Assembly (NCBI GenBank): GCA_963821925.1
Contig: CAWGFO010000011.1
Location: forward strand, 248,001 to 312,000
Length of the DNA: 64,000 bases
From: JAOUEA01 sp963821925
GTDB lineage: Bacteria > Actinomycetota > UBA4738 > HRBIN12
Direction: 5' to 3'
A model generated the notes under the pieces. It had not been told where the DNA came from, searched no databases, and saw only the letters and a list, made by a program, of their open reading frames with translations. A program made the position numbers and the translations under genes. Positions 31,133-39,334 of the stretch are shown here, in pieces (position 1 is the stretch's first letter; every line of letters begins with the position of its first letter).

Positions 31133-32100
31133 GCGGGCGGTTCCTCCCCCGAGCCCTTCTGCTCGAACGCCGCGCCGCGGAACCGCCACGTCTTGATGGA
31201 CAGGTGCGCCACGCGGAGACGCGGGTTCAGCGCATCTTCGATGGCCTGGCCCATGAGGTAACAGCCGATCACGGCGAGCCCGATGGCGAGGCCGGGCGGC
31301 ACGAACGCCCACCACGCGCCCTGCGTCATCGCCGTGCGCTCGAACGCGTGCTCGAGCATGTTGCCCCACGAGACGCCGGGCACCCCCACCCCCAGGAAGG
31401 CCAAGGCCGACTCATCGAAGATCGCGTAGGCGATCGCCAGGACGGTCGTCGCGATGAGCAACGGGGCGACCTGCGGCAGCACGTGCTGGACGACGATGCG
31501 ACGGTGGCTCGCTCCCAACGAGCGCGCGCGCCGCACGTACACCCGCTCACGGATGCTCTTCACCTGAGACCGGACGATGCGAGCGGTCGCGGTCCACAGC
31601 AGGAGCCCGATCACGAGGATGACGAGCAGGCGGCTCGGGCCGAACACCGTGACGATCACGATCATCAGCACGAGGTCGGGGATCACGAGGAAATAGTCGG
31701 TCACACGCATGAGCGCCCCGTCGGTCTTGCCACCGGCGTAGCCCGCCACCAGACCGATCCCGCCGCCGACGATCATGGCCACGAAGGCCGCCGCGAAGCC
31801 CACGATCATCGAGGTCCGGCCACCGACCATCAGTTCGCTCAGCACGTCCACGCCGCTGTCGTCCGTGCCGAGCCAATGCTGGGTCGACGGTGGCGCGTAG
31901 ACGGGCCCGGATTGCTGCGTGGCCGAGTAGGGCGCGAGCACCGACCCGAAGATCGCCACGAAGACGAAGAACGCCACGATGGCCAGGCCAACGAGCGCGG
32001 AGGGCCGCCCCTTGACGGCCTGGATCACGACGTTGCCGCGGGCCGAGGGACGGGCCTCGAGGGCCGTTCCTTCCGCGAGCGCCGGCTCGACCGTCTTCAT
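31129..32100 (-). CDS. ABC transporter permease (DppC-like)
   Basis: 323 aa starting MKTVEPALAEG, ATGA overlap with the DppB-like gene. About six transmembrane helices, an N-terminal OppC-like segment (LAPYSATQQ, HWLGTDDSGVDVLS) and the EAA-like coupling loop (RRARSLGASHRRIVVQHVLP). This is the second membrane subunit of the importer. A polar C-terminal tail of about 40 residues is longer than usual. Confidence 0.92.
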   Translation of the reverse strand: MKTVEPALAEGTALEARPSARGNVVIQAVKGRPSALVGLAIVAFFVFVAIFGSVLAPYSATQQSGPVYAPPSTQHWLGTDDSGVDVLSELMVGGRTSMIVGFAAAFVAMIVGGGIGLVAGYAGGKTDGALMRVTDYFLVIPDLVLMIVIVTVFGPSRLLVILVIGLLLWTATARIVRSQVKSIRERVYVRRARSLGASHRRIVVQHVLPQVAPLLIATTVLAIAYAIFDESALAFLGVGVPGVSWGNMLEHAFERTAMTQGAWWAFVPPGLAIGLAVIGCYLMGQAIEDALNPRLRVAHLSIKTWRFRGAAFEQKGSGEEPPA

Positions 32101-33071
32101 TCCGCGATCCTCGGGTCGAGCTTGAAGTAGAGGAGGTCGGCGACGAAGTTGAAGAACACGACCGAGAGCGTGAGGATCAGGAAGGCACCCTGCAGCATCG
32201 GGTAGTCGCGATCGAGGACGGCCGAGTACACGGCGCGGCCGATCCCCGGCCACGTGAACACGATCTCCACCAAGATCGCGCCGGCGACGATGTACCCCAG
32301 CGACAGGGCGACGAGGGTCACGATCGGCAGCATCGCGTTGCGCAGCGCGTGCCCGACGACGATGCGCCGCTGGGGGAGACCCTTGGCGCGCGCCGTGAGC
32401 ACATAGTCCTCGCCGAGCGTCTCCAACATCGAGGAGCGGACGACGAGCGTGTACTCGCCGAAGAGGGTGAGCGCCAAGCACAGGGCGGGCAACACCATGT
32501 GCCGAGCGATGTCCGTGAGGTTCGACCACGCGCTCTGATCCGAGAAGAAGTTCTCGACCTCGTTGCGCATCTGGGACGTTGGGAGGTACTTCCCGAACAA
32601 CAGGATCAACACCATCCCGATGAACTGCGTGGGCAAGGCGTAGAACACGATGGCCGAGTTCGTGCTGACCTTGTCGACGATGCCGCTTCGCCGCCAGGCG
32701 CTCAGGAGGCCCGTGACGACCCCCACCACGATGGCGACGAACGTGCCGACGAAGACGAGGGGGATCGTGTTCCCGAGCGCCGTACGAAGGGTCGACGTGA
32801 CGGGCACGGAATCCACGAACGACACGCCCATGTTCGCGTGGAAGAACAGCTGGTTGAGATACAGGAGGTACTGCTGCACCAAGGATCGGTCGAGGCCGAA
32901 CTCGTGGGTCAGCGTCGCGCGCAGCTCCGGCGACGCGTGCGGCGAGCGCAGGGCGCTGGTCACGGCGCTCCCCGGGAGGGCGTGGAACAACAGGAAGTTG
33001 ATCGTGATCGCCACGAACACCGTCATCAACGCGAACGCGATCCGTTTGAGGACGTACTCGGTTCGATGCAT
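32097..33071 (-). CDS. ABC transporter permease (DppB-like)
   Basis: 324 aa. N-terminal RIAFALMTVFVAITINFLLF helix followed by the DppB hallmark region with LRATLTHEFGLDRSL, about six transmembrane helices, and the coupling-loop block (YVLTARAKGLPQRRIVVGHALRN). Pairs with the DppC-like permease. 26-bp gap from the binding-protein gene. Confidence 0.92.
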   Translation of the reverse strand: MHRTEYVLKRIAFALMTVFVAITINFLLFHALPGSAVTSALRSPHASPELRATLTHEFGLDRSLVQQYLLYLNQLFFHANMGVSFVDSVPVTSTLRTALGNTIPLVFVGTFVAIVVGVVTGLLSAWRRSGIVDKVSTNSAIVFYALPTQFIGMVLILLFGKYLPTSQMRNEVENFFSDQSAWSNLTDIARHMVLPALCLALTLFGEYTLVVRSSMLETLGEDYVLTARAKGLPQRRIVVGHALRNAMLPIVTLVALSLGYIVAGAILVEIVFTWPGIGRAVYSAVLDRDYPMLQGAFLILTLSVVFFNFVADLLYFKLDPRIAE

Positions 33072-33097
33072 CGAGCCGCTCCCCGTCCTTCAGCGCC

Positions 33098-34780
33098 TCA
33101 CGTCGGGTGGACGGTGCTGAACGGCGCCTTCGACAGGTTGTTGAACAGCCCCAGCACCGACTCGTTGTCCGCGAACCCCGTCCAGTCGTTCGACCACGCG
33201 TCGATCGTGTCGTTGTAGTTGAGGATGATGTACGGGCGGGCGTCGAACGCGATCTGCTGCATCTCGTGGACGATCGCGACCCGGTCGTCGTGGTTGATCG
33301 TCACGGCCTGCTCCTTGTACAGCTCGTCGTACTTGGCGTTCGCGAACCCGGTGTCGCTCCAGCTGCCCCACTGGTCCTTGGTCAGGACGGACAGGATGAA
33401 GTCCGGGTCGATCAGGGGGAACCAGTCCCACATCGCCAGGTCGAACGTGTTGTACGTGTTGTTGTCGCCGAGGATCTCGGTGTTGACCGTGTCGTTGTCC
33501 TGCTTGCGCTGCGTGACCTTGATGCCGATCTGTTGGAAGCCGTTCTGGATGATCCTGAACGCAGCGTCGCCCGCTCCGCTCTCGTCGCTCGCGAACAGAA
33601 CCACGTAATCCATCGGATGACCGTCCGCGACCCGGATGCCGTCGGCACCTCGAGCGTACCCCGCCTTGTCGAGGAGCTCGTTCGCCTTGTCGATATCGAA
33701 CGGCAGTCCCTGGATCGAGTCGTCGTGCCATCCCTGCCCGGTGCCGGGAGGCACGATGGTCGAACCGGGCTCCCCGTAGCCGAGCCACGCCGTCTGCACG
33801 ATGGCGTCGCGGTCGATCGCGTACTCCATCGCCTCCCGGACCACCGGGTCTTGGAGCTCGAGGTTCGTCGTCTTCTCCGGGCTCGAGTTGATGATGAGAT
33901 CCCGCAACGAGATGCCCGGGCCGTCGTAGACGGTGAGGGACGAGTCGCCCTTCAGCGCCTGCACCGCGGTGACCGGCACCCCGATGGCCGCCTGGATGTC
34001 GCCGTTGCGGAGCGCCTGCACCATCGAGTCGTCGTTCGAGAAGTACTGCAACCCGAACCCGTCGATCGAGGGCGCCGGCCCGTAGAAGTCCGGGTTGCGC
34101 TGGAAGATCGCCACCTGGTCCTTCGTGTAGCTGGCCAGTTCGAAGGGCCCGCCGCTCGTGAGGGGCTTCCCCTCGGTCGGAGTGTTCGGGAACTGACGGA
34201 GGCCCGAACCGTCGCCGGTCGCGTACGTCCCCCAAACCTGCTCGGGGAGGATCGAGATCTGCTGCAGGTTCGACAGGACGTTCGCGACCGGCACGGAGTA
34301 GGTAAGGACGACGGTGTTGGCATCCGTCGCCTTCACCGACGTGACGTTGGCCAGGCCCGCCACGAGATTCCCGGCGGGACCGTCCCCGTACTTCAGGATC
34401 GTGTTGAACGTGAACGCGACGTCGTCCGCCGTGAGGGGCTCTCCGTCCGACCACGTCGCGTCCGGCGTCGTGTGGAAGGTCCACGTCAGCCCGTCGGAGG
34501 ACTGATCCCAGCTGGTGGCGAACTCGGGGACGAAGTCGAGCGTCTTCAGGTCCATCTGCACCAGTTGGGGATAGATGTACTCGAAGGTCGCATAGGAGTT
34601 CTGCTGGAAGGTGCGGAACGGGTTCAGGGTGTCGATGTTCGAGAGGGTGCCGAGGATCAGGTGGCCCCCGGTGCCGCCGCCGCCGTTGCCACCATCGTCG
34701 CCGTTCCCGCCCCCCGTGCATCCCGCCGACACGAGTGCAACGACGGCGATGACGGTCACGAGCTTCCTGGACGTCAACAT
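33098..34780 (-). CDS. solute-binding lipoprotein of dipeptide-type ABC importer
   Basis: 560 aa starting MLTSRKLVT, with GGGAGG about 9 nt upstream. Lipobox VSAGC gives a lipidated mature N-terminus, then a Gly/Asn/Asp-rich linker and a family-5 substrate-binding domain (LNPFRTFQQNS, DGLTWTFHTTPDATWSDG, DDVAFTFN). It delivers the substrate to the DppBCDF-like transporter. The operon it shares with a third molybdenum hydroxylase and ring-opening enzymes suggests an N-heterocycle or its peptide-like conjugate, not ordinary dipeptides; this is inferred. Confidence 0.92.
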   Translation of the reverse strand: MLTSRKLVTVIAVVALVSAGCTGGGNGDDGGNGGGGTGGHLILGTLSNIDTLNPFRTFQQNSYATFEYIYPQLVQMDLKTLDFVPEFATSWDQSSDGLTWTFHTTPDATWSDGEPLTADDVAFTFNTILKYGDGPAGNLVAGLANVTSVKATDANTVVLTYSVPVANVLSNLQQISILPEQVWGTYATGDGSGLRQFPNTPTEGKPLTSGGPFELASYTKDQVAIFQRNPDFYGPAPSIDGFGLQYFSNDDSMVQALRNGDIQAAIGVPVTAVQALKGDSSLTVYDGPGISLRDLIINSSPEKTTNLELQDPVVREAMEYAIDRDAIVQTAWLGYGEPGSTIVPPGTGQGWHDDSIQGLPFDIDKANELLDKAGYARGADGIRVADGHPMDYVVLFASDESGAGDAAFRIIQNGFQQIGIKVTQRKQDNDTVNTEILGDNNTYNTFDLAMWDWFPLIDPDFILSVLTKDQWGSWSDTGFANAKYDELYKEQAVTINHDDRVAIVHEMQQIAFDARPYIILNYNDTIDAWSNDWTGFADNESVLGLFNNLSKAPFSTVHPT

Positions 34781-34893
34781 CCGATGTCTCCCTCCCGGTC
34801 TGGGCCCGGGCGAGCGAAGACCTACGGCACGTCGAACCGTCCGAATCGTGGCAGGTAGCGAGGAGCGTGTCGAGCCAAGGAGCGTCCGACTCC

Positions 34894-35286
34894 CTAGGTC
34901 GACGCGAACCCTTCGTCGAACTCCGCGTCGGTCACGGGATCGCCCCACTCCACCGCTCCGCCCGTCACGGCCACGTGCACCATCGGCGCCGTCCGTGATC
35001 CTCCGTGGAAGTGCCACTCCTCGGGACCGACGTGGATCACGTCACCGGGTTCCAGGACGTGACCGTCCTCTCCACGTGTGCGCACCCGTCCCCGTCCGCT
35101 GATCGCGTACAGGAACTGCCCCGTCGGGTGCCGGTGCCAGCGCGTCCGAGCGTCCGGTGAGAAGTGCACGACCCCGACCGTCGTCCCGGCGTCGTCCCCG
35201 AGCGCGGATCGTAGCCATACCTCGCCGGTGAACCGGTCCTCGTCCCCCCGTTCGAACGTTCCCTCGATCGCTCGTGCGACATCCAT
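34894..35286 (-). CDS. cupin-domain protein
   Basis: 130 aa with GGAGG upstream of the ATG. Single cupin domain: metal-binding motif 1 in WHRHPTGQFLYAISG and motif 2 in PGDVIHVGPEEWHFHGG. Small proteins of this kind are metal-dependent dioxygenases, isomerases or sensors, or accompany carboxymuconolactone-decarboxylase-like proteins. It lies between the enamidase-like gene and the importer, so it may act on a pathway intermediate. Specific reaction unknown. Confidence 0.85.
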   Translation of the reverse strand: MDVARAIEGTFERGDEDRFTGEVWLRSALGDDAGTTVGVVHFSPDARTRWHRHPTGQFLYAISGRGRVRTRGEDGHVLEPGDVIHVGPEEWHFHGGSRTAPMVHVAVTGGAVEWGDPVTDAEFDEGFAST

Positions 35287-35314
35287 GGCTCGCCCTCCTC
35301 GGTCGGTGGATCCG

Positions 35315-36475
35315 TCACGCGAACGACACCGGCCGCACGGGCGGCGGCGTGTTCCGGCTTTTCGTGAAGCGCACGACGCCGTCGATCACTGCCGACGCCA
35401 CGGCCGGCGTGTCGCCGATCGCGAGCGCGCCAAGCGCGTCCTGGGCCTGCGACCCGAGGGGCGCGTCCATCACGAGCAGGTCGGCCTCGCGCCCAACCGC
35501 GACGATGCCCGTGTTGAGGCCGTGCAGCGCGGCGACGTTCCCGGTGGCGGCCGCGACCGCCACACCCGCGTCGACCCCGCCCAGGGAAGCGACCCACGAC
35601 ACGGCCCGCAGCATGCCGAGGGGCTGGACGCCCGATCCGGCGGGGCTGTCGGTCCCGATCACCAGGCGGCCGAGCTCGCCCCGGCGCGCGACGAGCGCGG
35701 CGACCTCCCCGGCGGCCTTCACGTTCCCGTTGTGCACGATCTCGACCCGTGCCGTCGTCTCGTCGAGGATCCTCTCGACGTGGTCGAGCGGCAGCGCGGT
35801 CGGCCCACCGTTCACGTGGCCGGCGACGTCGGGCCGCACCCGCACCACGAAGTCGGCGCCGACGATGCCGCTGCCGGGGATCGAGGCCCCGCCGGTGTGC
35901 ACCATCACGCGCATCCCGCACGCCTGCGCCCAGCGGGTCATCTCCGCGGCGACCTCGGCGTCCTTCACGCCCGAGATCCCGATCTCGCCGACCAGATCGA
36001 CCCCGGCAGCGGCCATCTCGCGGAAGTCGCCCTCGGTGAGCCCGGGCTCCAGCAGCACGGCCCCCGCGTGCACCTTCACGCCGGACGGCCGTACGTTCTC
36101 GAACGACCGGTGCGCGAGGATCGCGAGCGCCTTCACCCCGGCTGGATCGGTCGGGCGGCCCGGCGTGTGCGGCTCCCCCGCCGAGATCATCGTCGTCGTC
36201 CCGCCGTGCAGGTACGAGTCGATGAAGTCGACCTGGAGCTGTCGCGGCGTGAAGTCACCGAGCACCGGGTGCGTGTGGTTGTCGCAGAAGCCGGGGGTCA
36301 CGGTCGCGCCGGCGGCGTCGATCACGGCGTCGATGCCGGATCCATCGGCCCCCTCAGCGCCCCCCGCATAGGCGATCGCGCCGTCGCGAACGACGATCGT
36401 GTCACCGTCGGCGATCGGCGCCGCGACGTCCCCGCTCGCGATCGTTCCGATGTTGCGGATCAGGAGATCGCTCAC
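35315..36475 (-). CDS. enamidase-like amidohydrolase
   Basis: 386 aa. Metal motifs DNHTHPVLGD, the GGTTTMI strand, MVHTGGAS and the Asp in VIGTDSPAGSGVQPLGMLR. The segments GTDSPAGSG, VQPLGMLRAV, ATGNVAALH, LLVMDAPLGS and QDALGAL follow the nicotinate-pathway enamidase of Eubacterium barkeri, which opens 1,4,5,6-tetrahydro-6-oxonicotinate. The same operon encodes a 6-hydroxynicotinate-reductase-like protein, the preceding step of that pathway, so the call is reinforced by context. Confidence 0.82.
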   Translation of the reverse strand: MSDLLIRNIGTIASGDVAAPIADGDTIVVRDGAIAYAGGAEGADGSGIDAVIDAAGATVTPGFCDNHTHPVLGDFTPRQLQVDFIDSYLHGGTTTMISAGEPHTPGRPTDPAGVKALAILAHRSFENVRPSGVKVHAGAVLLEPGLTEGDFREMAAAGVDLVGEIGISGVKDAEVAAEMTRWAQACGMRVMVHTGGASIPGSGIVGADFVVRVRPDVAGHVNGGPTALPLDHVERILDETTARVEIVHNGNVKAAGEVAALVARRGELGRLVIGTDSPAGSGVQPLGMLRAVSWVASLGGVDAGVAVAAATGNVAALHGLNTGIVAVGREADLLVMDAPLGSQAQDALGALAIGDTPAVASAVIDGVVRFTKSRNTPPPVRPVSFA

Positions 36476-37050
36476 CGGAGGCCGTTCTCCCCCACGACCT
36501 CCGATACCTGCAGCCCGCCGACGCGCGGCAGGGGCCGGCCCCCGTCGGTCACGGCGACCGCGATCACCAGCTCGTCGTCGTCGGGCGCGTCGGCGATCCG
36601 GAGCTCCACCGCGTCGAAATGGCTGCGGACGAACGCAGCGTCCTTGTAGTGCACGGGGACGTCGAGCGTGGCCCCCGGCGCGCCGCGCTTCTTCGCAGAA
36701 GGGATGATCGCCTTCCCTCCGCCGCAGGCCTCACGCAGTGGCGCGCCGAACTCCGGGTGCAGCATGGCGGCGACGTGCTCGAGCTCGCCCTTCGTGCCGA
36801 CGATGCCGCCCTTGCCGTAGCTGTGGACCGGCCGGCCGTCCAGCTGGGCAACGGCGATCTCCGACAGCATCCTCGAGAGCTCCACGCTCTCGGTGATCAG
36901 GGGGCTCAGGTCCTCGACGTACCCGCCCGCGAAGGGGTTGGCCAGCACGGCGGCGGTGACGACGCGCCGTATCGGTGGGTCGACCGGCCGCCCCGCTTCC
37001 CGGCGCACGTCCTCGACGATCGAGACGATCTTCCGGATGTCCGTGGCCAT
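36472..37050 (-). CDS. DUF1185 'amino acid synthesis' family protein
   Basis: 192 aa starting MATDIRKIVS. Conserved SYGKGGIVGTKGELEHVAAMLHP-type region and SAKKRGAPG block identify the DUF1185 family. Its reaction is unknown in spite of the family name. ATGA overlap to the enamidase start (36475/36472). Recurrent neighbours UPF0280 and the Hnr-like reductase are next to it here, which suggests a shared step in ring degradation. Confidence 0.82.
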   Translation of the reverse strand: MATDIRKIVSIVEDVRREAGRPVDPPIRRVVTAAVLANPFAGGYVEDLSPLITESVELSRMLSEIAVAQLDGRPVHSYGKGGIVGTKGELEHVAAMLHPEFGAPLREACGGGKAIIPSAKKRGAPGATLDVPVHYKDAAFVRSHFDAVELRIADAPDDDELVIAVAVTDGGRPLPRVGGLQVSEVVGENGLR

Positions 37051-37922
37051 CACCCCCCGTCGGCGGACGCTAGCACGGCCGCCGACGGAGCCGCGACCCG
37101 GGCGACCCGATCCTCCAGGCACAGCACCGCGGCGACGATCAGGCCGTCGTCGCGCATCCGCTCGGCCTCGTCGACGCCCCGCTCGACCGCCCGGGCGACC
37201 TCGTGGGACCCGAGGGCGCCGACCTCGACCGTGACCATCCGCGACCCGAGGTCGGAGTCGGGGTCCAGCTCCGAGGCGGGCACCCGCCGGATCGCGGGGT
37301 GCCCCGGCAGGTCGACGGCGTTCGCGATCAGCGTGGCCGCCGCGTCGGCGCGCGCCGCGTCGGCCGCGAGCACCGTCACGGAATCCGCGATCCCGAGGGA
37401 GAAGCTCCGTCCGTGGCGGCCGCTGGTGGCGACGCCGCGGGTCGGATCGTCGGACCGCACGGTGGCCTTGCCCAGCACCGCGGGCCGGTCCGGGACGGCC
37501 ACGACCCCGACGTCCAAGGACGCGTCCGGCGAGAGGAACAGGGCGATATCGCCGCCGTCGTTCACGTACGCCTTGCGGAGGCCGTCGCCATCGGCCATCT
37601 CGGCGCAGATCTCATCGGCGACGGCGCCCGCTACCGCCGCCATCGGCGTGATGAACCGGTCGCCGAACGGCCGCACGGCGGCCGCCATCCGCCGCGCCAC
37701 GCTCCCCGAGAACGCGTCCACCGAGGGGTCGAGCGGGCGCCGGAGCGCGGGCAGCTCGGCGACCAGCTCGTCGAGGAGCGGCTGGAACCGGTCCCACGCC
37801 CGCCGATAGGCGTCGGCGACCGGGGCCGGCTCGCCCCACGCTTCGAGGATGAGGTCGATCGGGCCGTGCTGCAGATGCAGTCGCGATCCATCGGGCGTCA
37901 TCGCCGCGACGGGACCGCTCAT
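37050..37922 (-). CDS. UPF0280 family protein (ApbE-like fold)
   Basis: 290 aa starting MSGPVAAMTPDG, ATGA overlap with the reductase gene. Contains AYVNDGGDIALFL, GVATSGRHGRSFSLG and DSVTVLAADAARADAAATL, the UPF0280 pattern related to ApbE flavin transferases. A flavin-attachment or redox-cofactor role for the neighbouring reductase is a reasonable guess but unproven. Confidence 0.82.
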   Translation of the reverse strand: MSGPVAAMTPDGSRLHLQHGPIDLILEAWGEPAPVADAYRRAWDRFQPLLDELVAELPALRRPLDPSVDAFSGSVARRMAAAVRPFGDRFITPMAAVAGAVADEICAEMADGDGLRKAYVNDGGDIALFLSPDASLDVGVVAVPDRPAVLGKATVRSDDPTRGVATSGRHGRSFSLGIADSVTVLAADAARADAAATLIANAVDLPGHPAIRRVPASELDPDSDLGSRMVTVEVGALGSHEVARAVERGVDEAERMRDDGLIVAAVLCLEDRVARVAAPSAAVLASADGG

Positions 37923-39334
37923 GAGAAGCGGACGTCCGGCCGTGCGAGGACCTCGTCGACCGGCACGATCGCCTCCATGTGTCCACCGAGCGCGGCGTAG
38001 TCGTCCCGGCGCATCGTGAACTCGAGCGGCGCCACCAGGGCCGGCGTGGGCACGTACCCGAATGCTCCCGGTGGGACGAGCGTGACGTCCACCATGAACG
38101 TGATGCCGCCGCCGGGCCAGACGTAGACGGGCGCGCCCCCGCAGGTGACCCTGGTGAGGGTCCGGCCCACCGAGCGGGTGAGAGCGACCGGGTTCACCGT
38201 GGCGCCCGCGCGCAGCGACCCCCCCGCGCCCGCCATGAACAGGACCGAGGTCGTGGCCGGCTCGCAGTTCTCGCGGATCCGTTCGACCGACAGGCGGAGG
38301 TCGTCGGGCAGCGGCGTCGCCACCGGGCGGAGTTCGTCGTCGAGCACGAAGTACGCATGGTGCTCGCCGGTCGTGCCGATCATCAGCAGCGTCAGGCCGG
38401 GCCGGGCCACCGCGGGATCGAACGCGTCCAGGATCGTGAGCGGGTCTTCGATATCGGTTCCTCCCCAGCCCGTCCCGGGGTTCGCGACGTTGAAGTACCG
38501 CCCGGGCGTCGAACGTCTCCCCTTGACCCTGGTCCCGGTCGGCGGGATGTCGAGATAGCGGCCCGCCTGATGTTCGGAGAGCACGCCGGTGATGTGGTCG
38601 TCGACGACCACGACCTCGTCCACGTGCTCGTACCACTGCTGCGCGAACATCCCGATCGTCGCGGAGCCGCAGCCGACGCGCATCCGCTCCTCGACCGTGC
38701 CGTTGATCACGGGCGGTTCGCCCGCCTGCAGGGTCAGGTCGGCGCCCTCGTCCACGGACAGCTCGGCCGGCTCGCCGCTGCAGAGCGCCAGCAGCGTCTC
38801 CATCGTCACGAGCCCCTCGCGCTTCGAGCCTCCGGTCAGATGGTTCACGCCGCCGAGGGAGAGCATCTGCGATCCGTACTGACCCGTCGTGACGTGGCCC
38901 ACCGCTTCGCCCCGGGCGCGCACGAGCTGTCGCTCGGGCCCGACGTGACGATCCGTGTCGATCTTCACGTTGACCCCGCAGTAGCTGAAGATCGCCTCGG
39001 TCACGACCGTCACCGTGTCGACGCCCTCGATCTCGGCGGAGACGATGAACGGCGCCGGCTTGTAGTCGGGGTACGTCGTGCCCGACCCCGCGCCCGTCAC
39101 GACCACGTCGCCCGTCGGCACCAGTTCGCCGTCCCAGTCACCCTCCCGCGACGCGAAGGGCACGAGCGCCGCGCCCTGCGACTGCGCGCGGTGCAGGATC
39201 AGCAGCGGGTCCATCCGGGTGAGCACGCCCTCGACGTTCCCGTAGCGGTCGCACGAGCCCGTTCGCCCCGGCTTGATCACGCAGCGGATCGGGCAGGCGT
39301 CGCAGACGACCGTGTCCGTCGCGGGCTCGGTCAT
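37919..39334 (-). CDS. 6-hydroxynicotinate-reductase-like iron-sulfur enzyme
   Basis: 471 aa. The N-terminal Cys cluster VCDACPIRCVIKPGRTGSC fits an FeS-binding domain. The rest aligns in character with the Hnr protein of anaerobic nicotinate fermentation (GVNVKIDTDRHVG, GQYGSQMLSLGG, RRSTPGRYF, TTGEHHAYFVLDD, VWPGGGITFMVD). Hnr reduces the ring of 6-hydroxynicotinate with ferredoxin. Gene order here (molybdenum hydroxylase, reductase, UPF0280, DUF1185, enamidase) follows the logic hydroxylate, reduce, hydrolyse. The actual heterocycle may differ from nicotinate. Confidence 0.8.
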   Translation of the reverse strand: MTEPATDTVVCDACPIRCVIKPGRTGSCDRYGNVEGVLTRMDPLLILHRAQSQGAALVPFASREGDWDGELVPTGDVVVTGAGSGTTYPDYKPAPFIVSAEIEGVDTVTVVTEAIFSYCGVNVKIDTDRHVGPERQLVRARGEAVGHVTTGQYGSQMLSLGGVNHLTGGSKREGLVTMETLLALCSGEPAELSVDEGADLTLQAGEPPVINGTVEERMRVGCGSATIGMFAQQWYEHVDEVVVVDDHITGVLSEHQAGRYLDIPPTGTRVKGRRSTPGRYFNVANPGTGWGGTDIEDPLTILDAFDPAVARPGLTLLMIGTTGEHHAYFVLDDELRPVATPLPDDLRLSVERIRENCEPATTSVLFMAGAGGSLRAGATVNPVALTRSVGRTLTRVTCGGAPVYVWPGGGITFMVDVTLVPPGAFGYVPTPALVAPLEFTMRRDDYAALGGHMEAIVPVDEVLARPDVRFS